Position numbers and translations under genes: made by a program | DNA from: Cryptomeria japonica | Taxonomy: Eukaryota > Streptophyta > Pinopsida > Cupressales > Cupressaceae | Assembly (NCBI RefSeq): GCF_030272615.1 | Contig: NC_081407.1 | Span: 380,887,179-380,951,178 of the forward strand | Length of the DNA: 64,000 bases | Direction: 5' to 3' | Notes under the pieces: generated by a model | Databases searched by the model: none | Told to the model about the DNA's origin: nothing | Seen by the model: only the letters and a program-made list of their open reading frames with translations | Shown: positions 23,444-35,300 of the stretch, piece after piece | Layout of the letters: every line of letters begins with the position of its first letter | Numbering within the stretch: position 1 is the first letter of the stretch

Positions 23444-26025
23444 TGCTAGACACAATGCACCACTAAGAGGGGGGTGAATCAGTGGCTCGCAATATTTTCC
23501 CTTTAACTATTCTATGTGTGTATACCAGTTATCAGATCTAACTGAATGCAGACTTACAGGTTAGATGGGAGACTAATACAAATGCACTCACACATAAACA
23601 GGACATTGCATAACACCAGCATATATGAGGAAAACCCAAGATGGGAAAAACCTCGGTGATAAATTCTGTTGGAGACTACTCCTTCAATCCAATCTCATAA
23701 TGAATCTTTGATTACAATGTTTAGGGCACCAACCCCTGATTTTAGGGCACCAACCCAAGGAGCACCAACCCCTGATTTAGGGCACCAACCCAAGGAGCTA
23801 CAACCCTTGATTTTAAGGCACCAACCCAAGGAGCTACAAGTCAGTGAATAAAAAACATAATCATTTATAAATTAATAACCTTGTTACAAATGGATTTTAT
23901 AACACATCTACAAATCTCTATGTTGGATCTCTTGTCCAGTTCACTGTCGGTTCTCTACCTCGCCCACTCACTACTGCAACCTTATCTCTTGTTGCAACCT
24001 TGACGGTTCAACCTCTTCTCCTTCTCTGTCGATTCTCTAAGTTGGTTGTCTCTTCTCTCCACTGCTATGCTTCTCTCCATTTGCACCATCTTTTGTCGGT
24101 TCTTTGCTTGCCTACTCTGCACTCTTTTGCAACTCTTCACTGTCGGTTTGGTCACCACCGGTTACCTCAATGTTGCTGGTTGAACTCTTCAACCCCAGTC
24201 TCTCTCAAACTTAGTCTCTCTTCTGATACTCGTCGAGTACTTGATTCCTTCTCACATGCAACAACACTCTCTCATTCAGCAGCATCAACAATATCTTTGC
24301 CTCGCATACTTATAGCCAGATTTTCCCGCCAAGACATGAGTTTGAGCTTGGCGCCTTTAGGGTTTCTTCCACAATCGTGAGGCATATCATATTTGATCTG
24401 ATCTTGTTTTACACAAAGATAGGCAACTTGCAAGCAATCAAACATTACCTACCATATCTTCTTCCTTCCAAGGCACGTTTGATAAACTTAGCAAACATGG
24501 ACAGTCAATAGGCGAGGCACAAGATCAATGCATCATCAACCTCATTCTGCACCTAGACACATTGTATCAATCGATGCATCCCATCGATCACCTCTGTTCA
24601 ACCTTCCTCAAGCCACACACCTCTACAGCGCCTCTGCAACATGTCCCATGATTTACGGGGTCTACAATTAATGTCGACCAACTCTCTAACAACCTCATCG
24701 GTGCACACTCCATCTACCGCTGCATGCATGTTTTCCACCTTGACTCCACGTGGAACCTTTGTCTACATCCACCTTGGCTTGGACCTTTGTGTCGGTTCAA
24801 ACAGGATCACTGACCAAACACTCAACCAATCCTTCCTTTCTGCAGGTTCTCTAACCCTGTCGGTATCTCACACTTTACTGGTTAACCATCATGTCTTCAC
24901 TTTGTTGTTTTGTCAGTGTAACACCTTAACCAATCACCAGACATGCCTATCCATAGCATGCTCATCCTCATCAGGTAGGAGACTTGGCCTCTTTGCTTCC
25001 TTACGGGTTCTCATGCTCACCAGTAGCCATCTCAATGACACCATGTCATCAACCTTCAACTGATTCCATCTAAGGCATCTGCATACGATTGCATTATCTA
25101 TCTACATCTACTCCACTTTGCCTTATTCATCATCATACCGAACATCATCCCATCCGGTTTGTCACGGTGACAAACCCATCACTTCTTTACTCTTCATTTT
25201 CTGTCCCGATGGCACAATATGCCACCCCTTTCTGATCCGATGCACATCTCTGATTACATGCACCTGAGGCGTCCTTTTGTTTCATCGATTGGTCCAGTGT
25301 GATCCTTTAACTACCTACCTTTACCTCCTCTTCCTTATCTCATAGAACTAAGATGCATACTTTGCATAATAGGAGATAAGCTCCACTTACCACTGGGAGT
25401 GGATCCTTGTCATCTACATCCTGCAATGCACTCATGTGGCTTCCCTGTTTGTGCAACATATCTTCAAATAGGCACATGTGATCCAATTTGGGCACACTCA
25501 TTGTCAGTCATCTCTTCACATGGTGGTTGCATCTCTATCTGGTGGGCATCATGTTGTTCTACATCCACACAACATAGCAATAACTCGTACATCCTTCTTC
25601 TCCACTATTGATGTGATTTAAGTAATATTCTGCCTCTTCATCACAAACAATAGCTCAAACATCCTGCTAACCCTTCTTGTACACTTGTCATAAGCATGCC
25701 AGTTGACAACCACTCACTTGGTTGATTTGTCATCTCCATGTCAAGACATCACTTGCCAATTGACAAACTCTCCTTATCGATGATAGACTGTACTGGTAAC
25801 TTGCCCATCTCTTCCACACAAATCAAACACCGACTTGTATACCGGTGACTCTAAAGGTCATTCTACTGAATGACATTCTCTCCCTTACCTTACAGGTGCA
25901 CTACAACACAAGATGATATCAAAGATATCTCATTTTGTATGCATCCATGACAGTGCAACACATGCATTTCTTATACCGGTATCCTGCCTATACCGGTTGA
26001 CATCAATGACAACGCAATGCCAACA
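23444..26025 (-). repeat. element C 5' LTR (2,582 bp)
   Basis: Direct repeat of 17346-19935, bounded by the primer-binding site on one side and the target duplication tcttc on the other. The minisatellite at 23723-23840 differs in unit order and number from the other LTR. Confidence 0.88.
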
Positions 26026-26046
26026 TCTTCGTACCAAAATATCAGA

Positions 26047-26100
<54 letters not shown>

Positions 26101-26263
26101 TATTGTTGATCACTAATATATATTGAGTTTGCAAATTGTATTGAAGTGTTGATCGATCTTATTTTTCCTCAATGATGATCACTTGATGATTGATATATTG
26201 TTGTTGAATGATTGGTACTTATATGAATGATTGATTGATTCAATACTTTCCTTTGATAGTGTG
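26026..26263. repeat. R2, second copy of the direct repeat, up to element B
   Basis: Resumes exactly where R1 continues after 'cttc' (gtaccaaaatatcagac) and matches R1 to about 26190. The (TA)n tract at 26049-26097 is expanded. The remaining 70 bp are TGA-rich spacer leading to the element B target site acttg. Confidence 0.82.
26049..26097. repeat. (TA)24 microsatellite
   Basis: Uninterrupted TA dinucleotides. The equivalent place in R1 (about 16075-16085) has only four to five units. Confidence 0.95.
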
Positions 26264-26268
26264 ACTTG

Positions 26269-27090
26269 TGTTGGCATTAGATTGTCATTGATATCAACAG
26301 TTGAGAAGATGCACGTGACAAAGATGCAAAAATGATAAGTGCCACAAAGAACAAGTGCATCTTGACAAAGAATGTGCAGAGTGATAGCTTCACAGCCACT
26401 GATCAGAGATGCAAAGGCATTTAATAACAGGCCACAAAGAAGACAAAGAACACAATTGGAAGTTTGCTTTGTCTTGCATTTGGACAAAGAAGACATAGGC
26501 CATTAAGTTGGTAAGGCATTGAGAAAACTAGTTTTGACTTAGAAAAAAGTGCAATTGCAGTTATGCTAACACACCGTGTTAGTCACACGCAATTATAGGG
26601 AATATTAGTCACACACTATTACAAGAAGGGTATAACACACTGTTTTATTGCTATCACTATTTTGCGGTCAACTCCCTATGTTGACCAAAAGCAGTTGCAA
26701 AATTATGACAAGGGATTTCAATAACATGACGGGTTAGTTGCCCCACCATCCCGCAACAAGGAAGACTTAAGACAAAAATCTCTCTAGGGTAGTTTATAGG
26801 GATGTTAATAACACAACGAGTTTGTTACCCCGCCATCCTATAGGATGGAAGATTGGAGAAAACTAACCCTGCGAGTAACATCAATGTGAAGAAAATGGTG
26901 CACCCCGCTATCCCGTGACCAAGAAGATTAAAAGAAGACGACCCTACAAGGTAACAAGAAATAAGAAATATGACACACCCCGCCATCCCTCCGCAAGGAG
27001 GACTTGAGAAAAATGATCCCACGAGATAATTAAAATAGAAGGTGTGTTATCCTACCAGCCCAAAGGAGGGAAGTTTCCACGAATGCGCAT
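26269..27090 (+). repeat. element B 5' LTR, first part (822 bp)
   Basis: Starts tgttggcattagattgtc, like the element C LTR end on its sense strand, right after target site acttg. It includes a degenerate ~75-bp tandem repeat (26741-27060). It is broken by element A; the LTR continues at 38228, giving about 2.54 kb in total, close to the LTR length of C. Confidence 0.75.
26741..27060. repeat. degenerate ~75-bp tandem repeat in element B LTR
   Basis: The word 'ccccgccatccc' or a variant recurs at 26741, 26828, 26903, 26978 and 27051 (spacing 87, 75, 75 and 73 bp), each followed by an 'aggaagaytt'-like word. A related unit with 'caataacatgacg' lies at 38834 on the other side of element A. Confidence 0.7.
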
Positions 27091-28347
27091 TGTTCAACCC
27101 AACAATAAGAATAATAACTCTAGTTGAAGTCTCAACCCGAAGTTTCAACATTCATTTGGTAAAGTCACTATTTTCATAGCTAGTGTTCATTTGATTGTCA
27201 ACCCAGGGATGTAATACTTGAAATGGGTCTGCACTATATATGCACTAAGTTCCTGCGACAGCTATTCTACATTGCTGGAGCAAATAACATTATGCGAAAA
27301 TGATAATAAAAAATTGAAACTATAGAAAGGCTACAAGAAAACTTTTGCATAAACTCATAAAAGAAATACTAGATGAATTCAATGTTGATAAACAAAAATT
27401 ACTCTGTTCTGGCTTGGCTGCAGGAACAGTTAGTGGATCTGTTTCCAATGGTTGCAGGAACAATCAATGCAAGAACATCTACTACGGTTAAGGAAAGAAA
27501 ACTAATTTTAATGAATGCACAGGAACACTCACCAAGTGGGCCCCCTTGGATGAGTGATACCAAGTTTCCCAAAAACAACTCTAAAAGATCAGAATAACAT
27601 ATTTTATTCATCGTTCTTTGAAAGTCATTACATGATTCAATATGAAAAGAAACTCAAAAATGCTTATGAAAAATCCTCTGCTCTATTATTCTCTCCTTCT
27701 CCCTCCTAGTTCTGAGAAGAAGAAGAGCTTATTATTAAAAAGAAATCATCTACAATAGACAATGCAAATCACGACGAAAAGAGGAGGCGAATGATTGACC
27801 GAGAAAGGAGATAGCTAGAGTTATGTTGCAGGAAATGCGGATCTAAACTGAACCACAGTCATAACATACAGCGGCGATATTTACAACTTCAATGTCCACT
27901 TAAGTTATACATTGGTAATATCACTTGATTTCTCCTCTTATGTCGTCCCTTATGCTTGCTCAGCTTTTCTACAGTTTGATCTTCAATCATCTCTTGAGTA
28001 TCTTTCCCTTCAACAGGCGTGATAGGCGAACATCCACCACAGCATCATTTATTCCATGCACTACAAAAAAAATAACATACAACAACATACATATGCATTT
28101 TATTTAATCAAGACATCTATTAATTTCACATATGATATTGCCCTAAATAATCTGCATGGCAACAGGAATAAATCACATGGTTGCAGGAATAAACTGGCAA
28201 AGATAAAACATGATTTAATAGATTCAGGCTTAACATATGAAATACATATAGTAAACTTCCAATACATCACTACTACTATGCAAACCAAAAGATGACAAAA
28301 ACTCAAGAGTTCTGAGGATAGAAATATGACAATGTCTCAACTCATCA
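27091..28347 (-). repeat. element A 3' LTR
   Basis: Direct repeat of 36967-38222. On the sense strand it starts TGATGAG after the purine tract and ends in ..TTGAACA. Contains several copies of the ttcctgcarc-type word. Confidence 0.92.
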
Positions 28348-28360
28348 TGCCCCCCAACTT
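28348..28360 (-). other. element A 3' polypurine tract
   Basis: On the sense strand AAGTTGGGGGGCA directly precedes the LTR start TGATGAG. It also overlaps the end of ORF3. This is the expected plus-strand priming site. Confidence 0.75.
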
Positions 28361-30723
28361 TAAGATCTTGTTGATCCTACAGCAAAAGGAAAATTCCTGA
28401 CTCTTGCACTAATTCTCAGATCACCAATGGTTCCTTGACCTGCTCCTCCTGAAGCTAAATTCCAGTAAAATCCTTTCATCTTTTCCATCCTAGACCATTT
28501 GGCTGATTCTTCTATAACTGCATCATAGGGCTGATATGTAGGCTTACATCCCAATAGTGGCCACATAAGAATAGGAGGTTGAAAAATCAGTGGTAACCAG
28601 ATATTGGTCTTCTCTCTGCCCAGTTGTATATATTTGGGGGCTCTTTGCATAGCTGCCTGAAAATTCTGCAATGAATGAGGTTCTCCCTGCTTCAATTCTT
28701 CCGGTAAGTTATTCCAGCGCCTAGTTAACCCATCTATTGCAACTGCACTGTCAATTTGAACTAAATGCTCATATGCCTAGTATATTTCCTCTCTTATTGG
28801 AAGCACTAGTTTCCTAACATCATCTCTTACTAGTAATTTTTGTCATTCATAATAAAGAGCACTTGGTTCTTTTGCTTCTTTCCTTAATGGCAATGGACAG
28901 TCAAATTCAAAGTCTTTGTATGCTCTGGCTTGTGCTCCCATGCTGATCTCATTTTGAATCCGTGACATTAAAGCTCTTATATGGATATCTCCAATATATA
29001 ACAAAGGATTCCACTCACTATCTGAGGGTACATCATAGTTATATAGATAAAATTCACATAGAAAATTCTTCATAGCTGCTGGAGAAGTCTGGTAAGCATA
29101 ATAAAATTCCTCAGGGGTTTCTAAAGAGGGGCTAAGGTCCCTGACAATGCGGTTCAATTTGAAATTTAAATACCACTCCTTTAAATGCAAAGCATAAACC
29201 CTTGGAGGTTCCCTACATTGCATCAATTCGGAGACCATACTAGTGGTTGTTTCAACCTTAGCTTCTAATTCCTCAATTTTGTTATCTCTCTTTTCAATTT
29301 CTCTTTGTTGTTTGTCAATAACTCCTTGCAATCTAGCCCTCTCTATTTCCCATTGTCTATAAAATGTTAAAGCAATAGATAAACTTCTTAAGGATGATGA
29401 AGGTCTAATAGGTGTTACCTTAGGTACTGGAATCTCTTCAATAAGTTCCTCAAGCTGTTGTGGAATCTCTCCAACAGTTTCTTCAAGGTGCTATGGAATT
29501 TCTCCAACAGTTTCCTCAAGCTGCTGTGGAATTTATCCAACAGTTTCCTCAAGCTGCTCTGCCACAAAAGCAAGATTTGACAGTCTATCTTCATCACCTT
29601 CTTCCTAGATTTCAAATTCTGCAGGGCTCCCCTCTTCTAATGTTTCTACTGCAATAACCTTTGTCGGATCACCTATTGGATGAGCCTTCTGGGTCCTACT
29701 CTATGTTCTTCTCACATAAACCTTTGGAGTGGCTGCAGGAATGGTTTCTACCTGTGGCCCTACTGCAGGAGTTTTTCTTTTTGACCTACACCTCTTGGCT
29801 ATAGGAGAAATTTGAGTTGCATGCGGTTGAACCACAGGTTCTTCATTTGTTTAATTTATTTCCAATTCCTTCCCTTTTCTCTTAGCAATTGGTGTATCTC
29901 TTTGAAGAGAAGTGGAGGGTTGCTCCACATTTGCCTCAACCATATCTTCTTCCACAATAACCGCAGCTCCTTCGGCAATGAGCAAATCATCCTCTATAGC
30001 AACTACGAGAGAAGAGGGTTCTGCAATATTTTCTTCTTCAACTAGTGGATCCTCTGCAACAGGAGCATCTTCAACCCTTAACTGCAATATGTCCTCAAAT
30101 AACCCCCATTCCATCTGTGAAACATCTATAAGAGAACATTCTACAAGAAATTTAACCAAACCATGATGGCTGACGGAACGATTTCCATTCTTCTGCATTT
30201 CTTTAGCACTTGTACAAATTAGGTGGTATAGAAAATTAGGGACATTCATCCTCCGGCCATGCCGTAAATGACTAAGTAATTTAAAATGTGGTGAATGTAG
30301 ATTTGAATATCTCCCTTCACAAGTAATGTATTTCATGACATATAAAGCAACATGAGGCCACTCTGCTGGTAGGGAAACCCTCCTAGTTCCTTGTTTGTCC
30401 ACCGTTAGGGGTCCATCTGCGGAAAGTGTAAACTCTGCCCTGGCGCTCCTTGCGTCTTTTGATTCTGGAAACAATTCTCCTTCCTACGACAACCTTGTTA
30501 CTTTAGCTATCCACTTCTCTGTAGCAATTACCCTTAAACCTTTAACCGTAGCTTCTCCTTCATTGAAGGAATGCATAAACTTTGCAGCAATTTCTTCATT
30601 AAAATCTCTGATTTTCAAAAAGTAATCAAGCCAGCCATGGTGTCTAAAATAATGCTCACAAAGAGCATCCTGCAGCAACACATCATGGATTGTTGGATCA
30701 TGGTGGATTGGATCTCCACCCAT
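28360..30723 (-). pseudogene. element A ORF3, third ORF downstream of pol
   Basis: A 788-codon stretch from ATG (MGGDPIHHDPTIHD) to VGSTRS-stop that keeps one frame throughout but carries several in-frame stops (for example at 30484, 29851, 28843). A conserved core (about residues 85-220) includes SARAEF, LYVMKYITCEGRYSNLHS, FKLLSHLRHGRRMNVPNFLY and SHHGLVKFLVE. An acidic low-complexity part follows, then a four-unit 33-bp repeat (11 residues, variants of QQLEETVGEIP), a coiled coil (KQQREIEKRDNKIEELEAKV) and a C-terminal block (PPILMWPLLGC). Element E has the same protein in the same place. The core vaguely recalls the plant transposon-protein domain of Athila-type elements. I see no membrane segment that would make it an envelope-like protein. 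Function unknown. Confidence 0.75.
29429..29560 (-). repeat. 33-bp in-frame tandem repeat in ORF3 of element A
   Basis: Four units start at 29429, 29462, 29495 and 29528, each encoding an 11-residue variant of LEETVGEIPQQ. The first unit is the most diverged, and stops have arisen in two of the others. Confidence 0.9.
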
Positions 30724-30944
30724 TTCTTATTCTGTTAGTATAGAACACTCTGCGGCTGAGAAATGGAGAACCAAAATATCCGACAGACTTGCAAAATTGA
30801 AAATTCCATACATATCTCCAAATTGGCGGCAGAATTTATTACTTACTTGCATGAAAGAATATCTTGTTAAAACAATGATGGCAAGCAATCAATTCTAAGT
30901 ACTGAAAATGATGAATAATTACTAACTTTGGAAACCGAACCATA

Positions 30945-30985
30945 AAACACCCCCCCCCCAACTTAACCTAGCATGTGTCCGCACA
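30945..30985 (-). other. internal G-rich block between pol and ORF3, element A
   Basis: On the sense strand GTGCGGACACATGCTAGG is followed by TTAAGTT and ten G residues. Element E has GTGTGGACACCTATTAAA followed by CCTTAGGTGGGGGAAAG at the equivalent place (57043-57082). The G-run resembles the 3' polypurine tract of the same element (AAAGTTGGGGGG). Confidence 0.6.
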
Positions 30986-31202
30986 AGCTGACGAGATTTA
31001 GGGGAGTGTACGCGAATTTACAAAGGCATAATCATAATGAAATCATAAATGCGTAATGAAAATAAAATACAATATGTACATACCTGCAGTTGTACTAACA
31101 TGATGGCAAAATGAAGTGAAATGACAGATAAGAAAATGGATGGAATGACGTGGATGGAATTTTATTTATGGAGAAGAATATTCCCATAAGACATGGAAAT
31201 AT

Positions 31203-32669
31203 TTATGATAAAGTGGCAAGCATGTTCACTGCAGTGGCTGCAGGAACCTTACCTTCATTACTTTGCTTAATTGCAGCAGGAGCCTGATCAGTTGCTGTAG
31301 GAACCTTATCAGTTGCTGCAGGAACCTGTGTTTCATCCTTTTGGGCAAATTGTTGCAGGAACTCCTCTTTAGTGGTTGACTTATGATACAGACGCAATCG
31401 GTGACCATTAACCAAAAGCTTAAACTGAACAAGGTCAATTGTGTTCAAACAAACAACTCCATTATTGAAAACTTCTTCTATCTCATATGGACCTAACCAT
31501 CCGGTTTGCAGCTTTCCCATAGTATCTTTATATCTGGAGATATACAATAGTGCCCAATCACTGGATTTGAACTTCTTCTCTTTGATATATTTATCATGCA
31601 ACTTTTCTCTCTGATTTTGGATCAGTTTTGTCTGTTGGACAGCTATTTTCCTCCATTCATCCAAAGCATTCAATTGTTGAATACGTTCCTTTTGTGCTTC
31701 AAATAGTGTCATATTTAATTACAAAGTTGTCCTCCGAGTTTTATGCTCAAATTCAATAGGCAGCATCGCTGGTTTTCCATAAACCATCTCAAAAGGTGTA
31801 AACCCAATTGGTGTTTTCCAAGTTGTTTTGTATGCCCAAATTGCTTCTGAAAGCCTATGAGACTAGTCTTTTTTATGAACAAATACTATTTTAGTAAGAA
31901 TAGCCTCAAGCTCCCTATTTGTAACCTCTACCTGTCCATTAGCTTGTGGATGATATGGAGTAGATTTCCTATGCCTTATATTGTATTCATTGACCAAAGC
32001 TGCAATCAATGTTGAAGTAAATTGTGGGCCCTAGTCTAAGATAATTTCTCTTTCTACTCCATATCTTGTAAATATCTCTTCATAAAGTAACTCAGCGACC
32101 TTATTATCTCTTGCATGTGTCATAGCAGGAGCTTCCACCCATTTTGTTACATAATCTGTACATACCAAAATGTAGGATTTGCCATTAGAAGGTGGATCAA
32201 ATGGGCCAACAAAATCTAATCCTCATTTATCAAATGGTGCAACTGATATTTGTGGATATAATGGCATCTCATCAGATTTAGTAGGTTTTCCCATACACTG
32301 GCATCTGTCACATTTTCTTCTATATTGTGTTGCATCCTTATGTAATGTGGGCCAATAGTACCCTGTATTTAATATTTTAAGTGTTGTTCTTTTAGCAGCA
32401 AAATGTCCTCCACGTGGCTCATAATGACATGCATGCAGGATATCATATGTTTCATCTTCCCTTACACATCTTCTCATGAATTGGTCAAGCCCAGTATAAA
32501 ACAAACAATCAATAATCCATGAGAAGTTAAAACTTTTTTCTACTAACAGCCTTCTTTCCTTAGGATAGAAATGAATTGGCATTTTAGCAGCAGCTAAATA
32601 GTTGGCAATCAGCATACCAAGGTGTGTGAGCTTGTATAAGGAATAAATGTTCATTTGGAAAAGCATCAT
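31203..32669 (-). pseudogene. element A integrase
   Basis: Integrase inserts the cDNA into host DNA. Visible are the HHCC zinc-binding region (ILHACHYEPRGGHF followed by YRRKCDRCQCMG), the catalytic-core tail with the family glutamate kept (PQANGQVEVTNRELE near 31940), and a C-terminal part (DWALLYISRYKDTMGKLQTGWLGPYEIEE, FKLLVNGHRLRLYHK). The tail then repeats PAAT-type words (KVPTATDQAPAAI). Stops at 32223-32225 and in 31713-32222 break it. No chromodomain is seen, as expected for the Athila branch. Confidence 0.82.
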
Positions 32670-32679
32670 CTATTGCTGT

Positions 32680-34349
32680 AGAATCTTCTTGTAACTGAAG
32701 TCTTGAAAGATAGTCTGCAACCACATTAGACTTCCCCAGTTTATCAACAACTGTGGTATCAAATTCCTACATCAATAATAACCAGCGAGCTAATCTACCA
32801 ATAATTGAAGGCTTATTCATAAGATATCTGATTGCGGTATGATCCGTATGCACAAATATGGGATACCCTATGATATAGTGCCTGAATTTGTGATTGCATA
32901 TATAACAGCTAACATTTCATTTTCAGTGACTGTTTAATTCAACTAAGGTCCTTGTAAGTTCTTGCTAATATAATATATTGCACTTTCCAATTTGACAATA
33001 TTTTGTTCTAATACTACTCCTATTGCATAATCAGATGCATCTGTATGAATTTGAAATGGTAAAGATCAATTTGAACCTTTAAGAACTGGTGCTTGGGTCA
33101 AGGCATGCTTAAGCTTCAAGAAAGCTTCATTGCATGCAGAGGTCCATTTAAATTCAATATCCTTGGTAAGCAGGGAATATAAGGGACTTGCAATTTTGCT
33201 GAAATCTTTGATAAACCTTTTGTAGTATCCAATATGATCAAGGAAATTTCTTACATCTTTTTGCTTCACAAGGGCATTGATATGTTGAATGACTTTAATC
33301 TTTGTTGGGTCCACCTGTATTCCTTTTATAGAGATATCATGACCAAGGACTATTCCTTCCTGCATCATGATGAAGCATTTCTCACTATTTAATGACAAAC
33401 TATAGTCCTCAAATCGTTGCAAAACTTTTTTCAGGTTCTCCAATGCTTGTTCAAATTCAAAACCATAAGTTGTAAAGTCATCCATATAGATTTCCATGAT
33501 GTATTGAGAAATATCAGAAAAGATACTGATCACTAACCTTTGAAAAGTGGCTAGAGCATTACACAACCCAAAAGGAAGAACAAAATATGCATATGTGCTC
33601 CAAGGACAAGTAAATGTTGTATTTTCTTGATCCTTCAGGGCTATCTGAATCTAATTCTAACCACTAAATCCATCAAGAAATGGAAAATATCTTTTATCAG
33701 CCAAAGAATCCAATACCTAATCCACAAATGGTAATGGAAAATGATCTTTTCTTGTTGCTAAGTTCAAGGCTCTATAATCAACACATACCCTCCATTTTCC
33801 TCCTTTCTTAGGGACTATTACCAAAGGTGATACCCATTGGCTATCAGAGATGGGATAGATAAACCCAGCATTTAACAACTTCTACAACTCTTCTTTAACT
33901 ATTTCTTTTAATGCAGGATTGATTCTTCTTTGCGGTTGTCTGAGTGGGCAACATTCTTCTTTTATATAGATACGATGGGTGCAAACTGTTAGATCTATTC
34001 CATGCATATCCTTGTAATCCCATGCAAAAGCATTTTTATGACGTTTCAGCAAGTCCACGAGGGCCCCCTTTTGAGTATCTGAAAGAGATCTATTGATATT
34101 TAAACATTTATTCAAATCAACTTCTATCTTGGTAGTAAGATCAATCTGGATCATATCAGAAAAATGAGAAGTAGAGACTTCCTGTAGCAACAGGGTATGC
34201 AATACATCAGTGGCTGCAGGAAAGTCTAAACTTGCAATATTCGGTACCAACTCTTGCAATTGTTGTTCTTGTATCAACTCATTTATCAAAATTTTATAAA
34301 TAATTGAGTCTTCCTCATGTAATTGCATGAATGGCCCTCGATTAATCAT
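32680..34349 (-). pseudogene. element A reverse transcriptase and RNase H
   Basis: Copies the element RNA into DNA. The N-terminal segment ends HRIYIKEECCPLRQPQRRINP; the finger motif YRALNLATRKDHFPLPF and the catalytic YMDDFTTYG (about 33480) follow, then the thumb (VRNFLDHIGYYKRFIKDFSKIASPLYSLL). A single RNase H region (33060-32700) is recognisable but riddled with stops. Open pieces are 33882-34349 and 33066-33566. Only one RNase H is visible, which argues against the Tat/Ogre branch with its extra RNase H. Confidence 0.85.
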
Positions 34350-34376
34350 TATAAGGTGATTAATAGAGTCAATTTC

Positions 34377-35300
34377 CTAAGACTCTTCTCCCAAAATAGG
34401 CCAAACAACTTGTTGTTGATCACACTGGGGTTGTGCGGGAGAATACAAAGCTAATGTTTTTGTAGAGTTCCCATCTGAAATAGTCATATCCCCTGATCTA
34501 CATCCAATATATGCATCAGGCGTGGCAAGCCAAGGTCTTCCCAAAATCATTGGATATCCTCCCAATGTTGCCTTTGGAGATAAAATCATAAAGTCTGCAG
34601 GGTATTCCCAGGAATCCAAAATAACCACCACATCTTCAATTATACCATCAGGTCTCACTATAGAGTTATCAACAAGTTGTAGAACTGTGGGTGTAGGCCT
34701 TAGACTATTGATTTCAACTTGTTTCATTACTTCTCTTGTCATTACATTAATGGCTGCCCCTAAATCAATTAAAAGATTTCTTATCTGGCTGCCATTAATG
34801 ACTATACTTACAACAGGACTACCTGGATCAGAATATTTTGGAATTGCAACCTTGCCTAACATAATATCTGTCAATTGATCCATAACATGCACTGTTTGTG
34901 GATCCTCCTTCTTCCTTCCAGGTTTTTTTAGACATGCTTCTCTCAGTGCCTTACCATATATAGGAACATCTTTTATTGCTTGCAACAATGAAATTTTAAC
35001 AGAAACATGTTTCAGTTGATCTATAATATCAAAACCTTGCTCTTATTCTGTGAGAATTTCCTTTTCTTTCACTCTCTGGGGAAATGGCGGTAATATCTGC
35101 TTCTGAGTTATTGTATCTGTTAGTTTAGACATTTCTTGTTCTTCTTGTACCTCAGTGATAACTAGAGGAGATGGATTAGGCAGAGTTGTTCCAGATCGGA
35201 GGTGAATATCACTTAGAGATAGAGAATAGGCTGGGTATTGATTAAGATCAGCTGAATAAGCTTGTTGTTGTTGTTCAGATTTAATATTAGGATTTGGCAT
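34377..35300 (-). pseudogene. element A linker and aspartic protease
   Basis: A Pro/Gln-rich linker (PYP-type repeats, NQYPAYSLSLSDIHLRSG) leads to a retropepsin-like protease. This has the active-site triad as LIDLGAAINVM, the strand ILDSWEYPADFMIL and the closing motif MILGRPWLATPDAYIG. A stop at 35043-35045 splits the two parts. Cleaves the Gag-Pol precursor. Confidence 0.82.

Larger units (their letters stand above)
17346..26025 (-). mobile_element. element C: gag-only LTR retrotransposon, TSD tcttc
   Basis: An 8,680-bp element on the minus strand. Its two LTRs (17346-19935 and 23444-26025) begin TG and end CA, and perfect target duplications tcttc flank it (17341-17345 and 26026-26030). 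The primer-binding site is initiator-Met-tRNA type (TGGTATCAGAG, two bases from the 5' LTR) and a polypurine tract abuts the 3' LTR, as in Copia elements. The 3.5-kb interior encodes a broken gag. I see no protease, integrase or reverse transcriptase, so it looks non-autonomous. It was inserted into R2. Its LTR termini (TGTTGGCATT on the minus strand) match those of element B. Confidence 0.88.

Noticed and set aside
26560-26600. Second copy of the MITE palindrome (gctaacacaccgtgttagtc)
   Set aside because: Only an imperfect match over about 20 bases, without terminal inverted repeats or a 9-bp duplication; it lies inside the element B LTR.
34522-34878. 118-codon plus-strand frame inside element A
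   Set aside because: Antisense shadow of the protease; the same applies to plus-strand frames at 60618-60899, 47456-47890 and 29912-30166.
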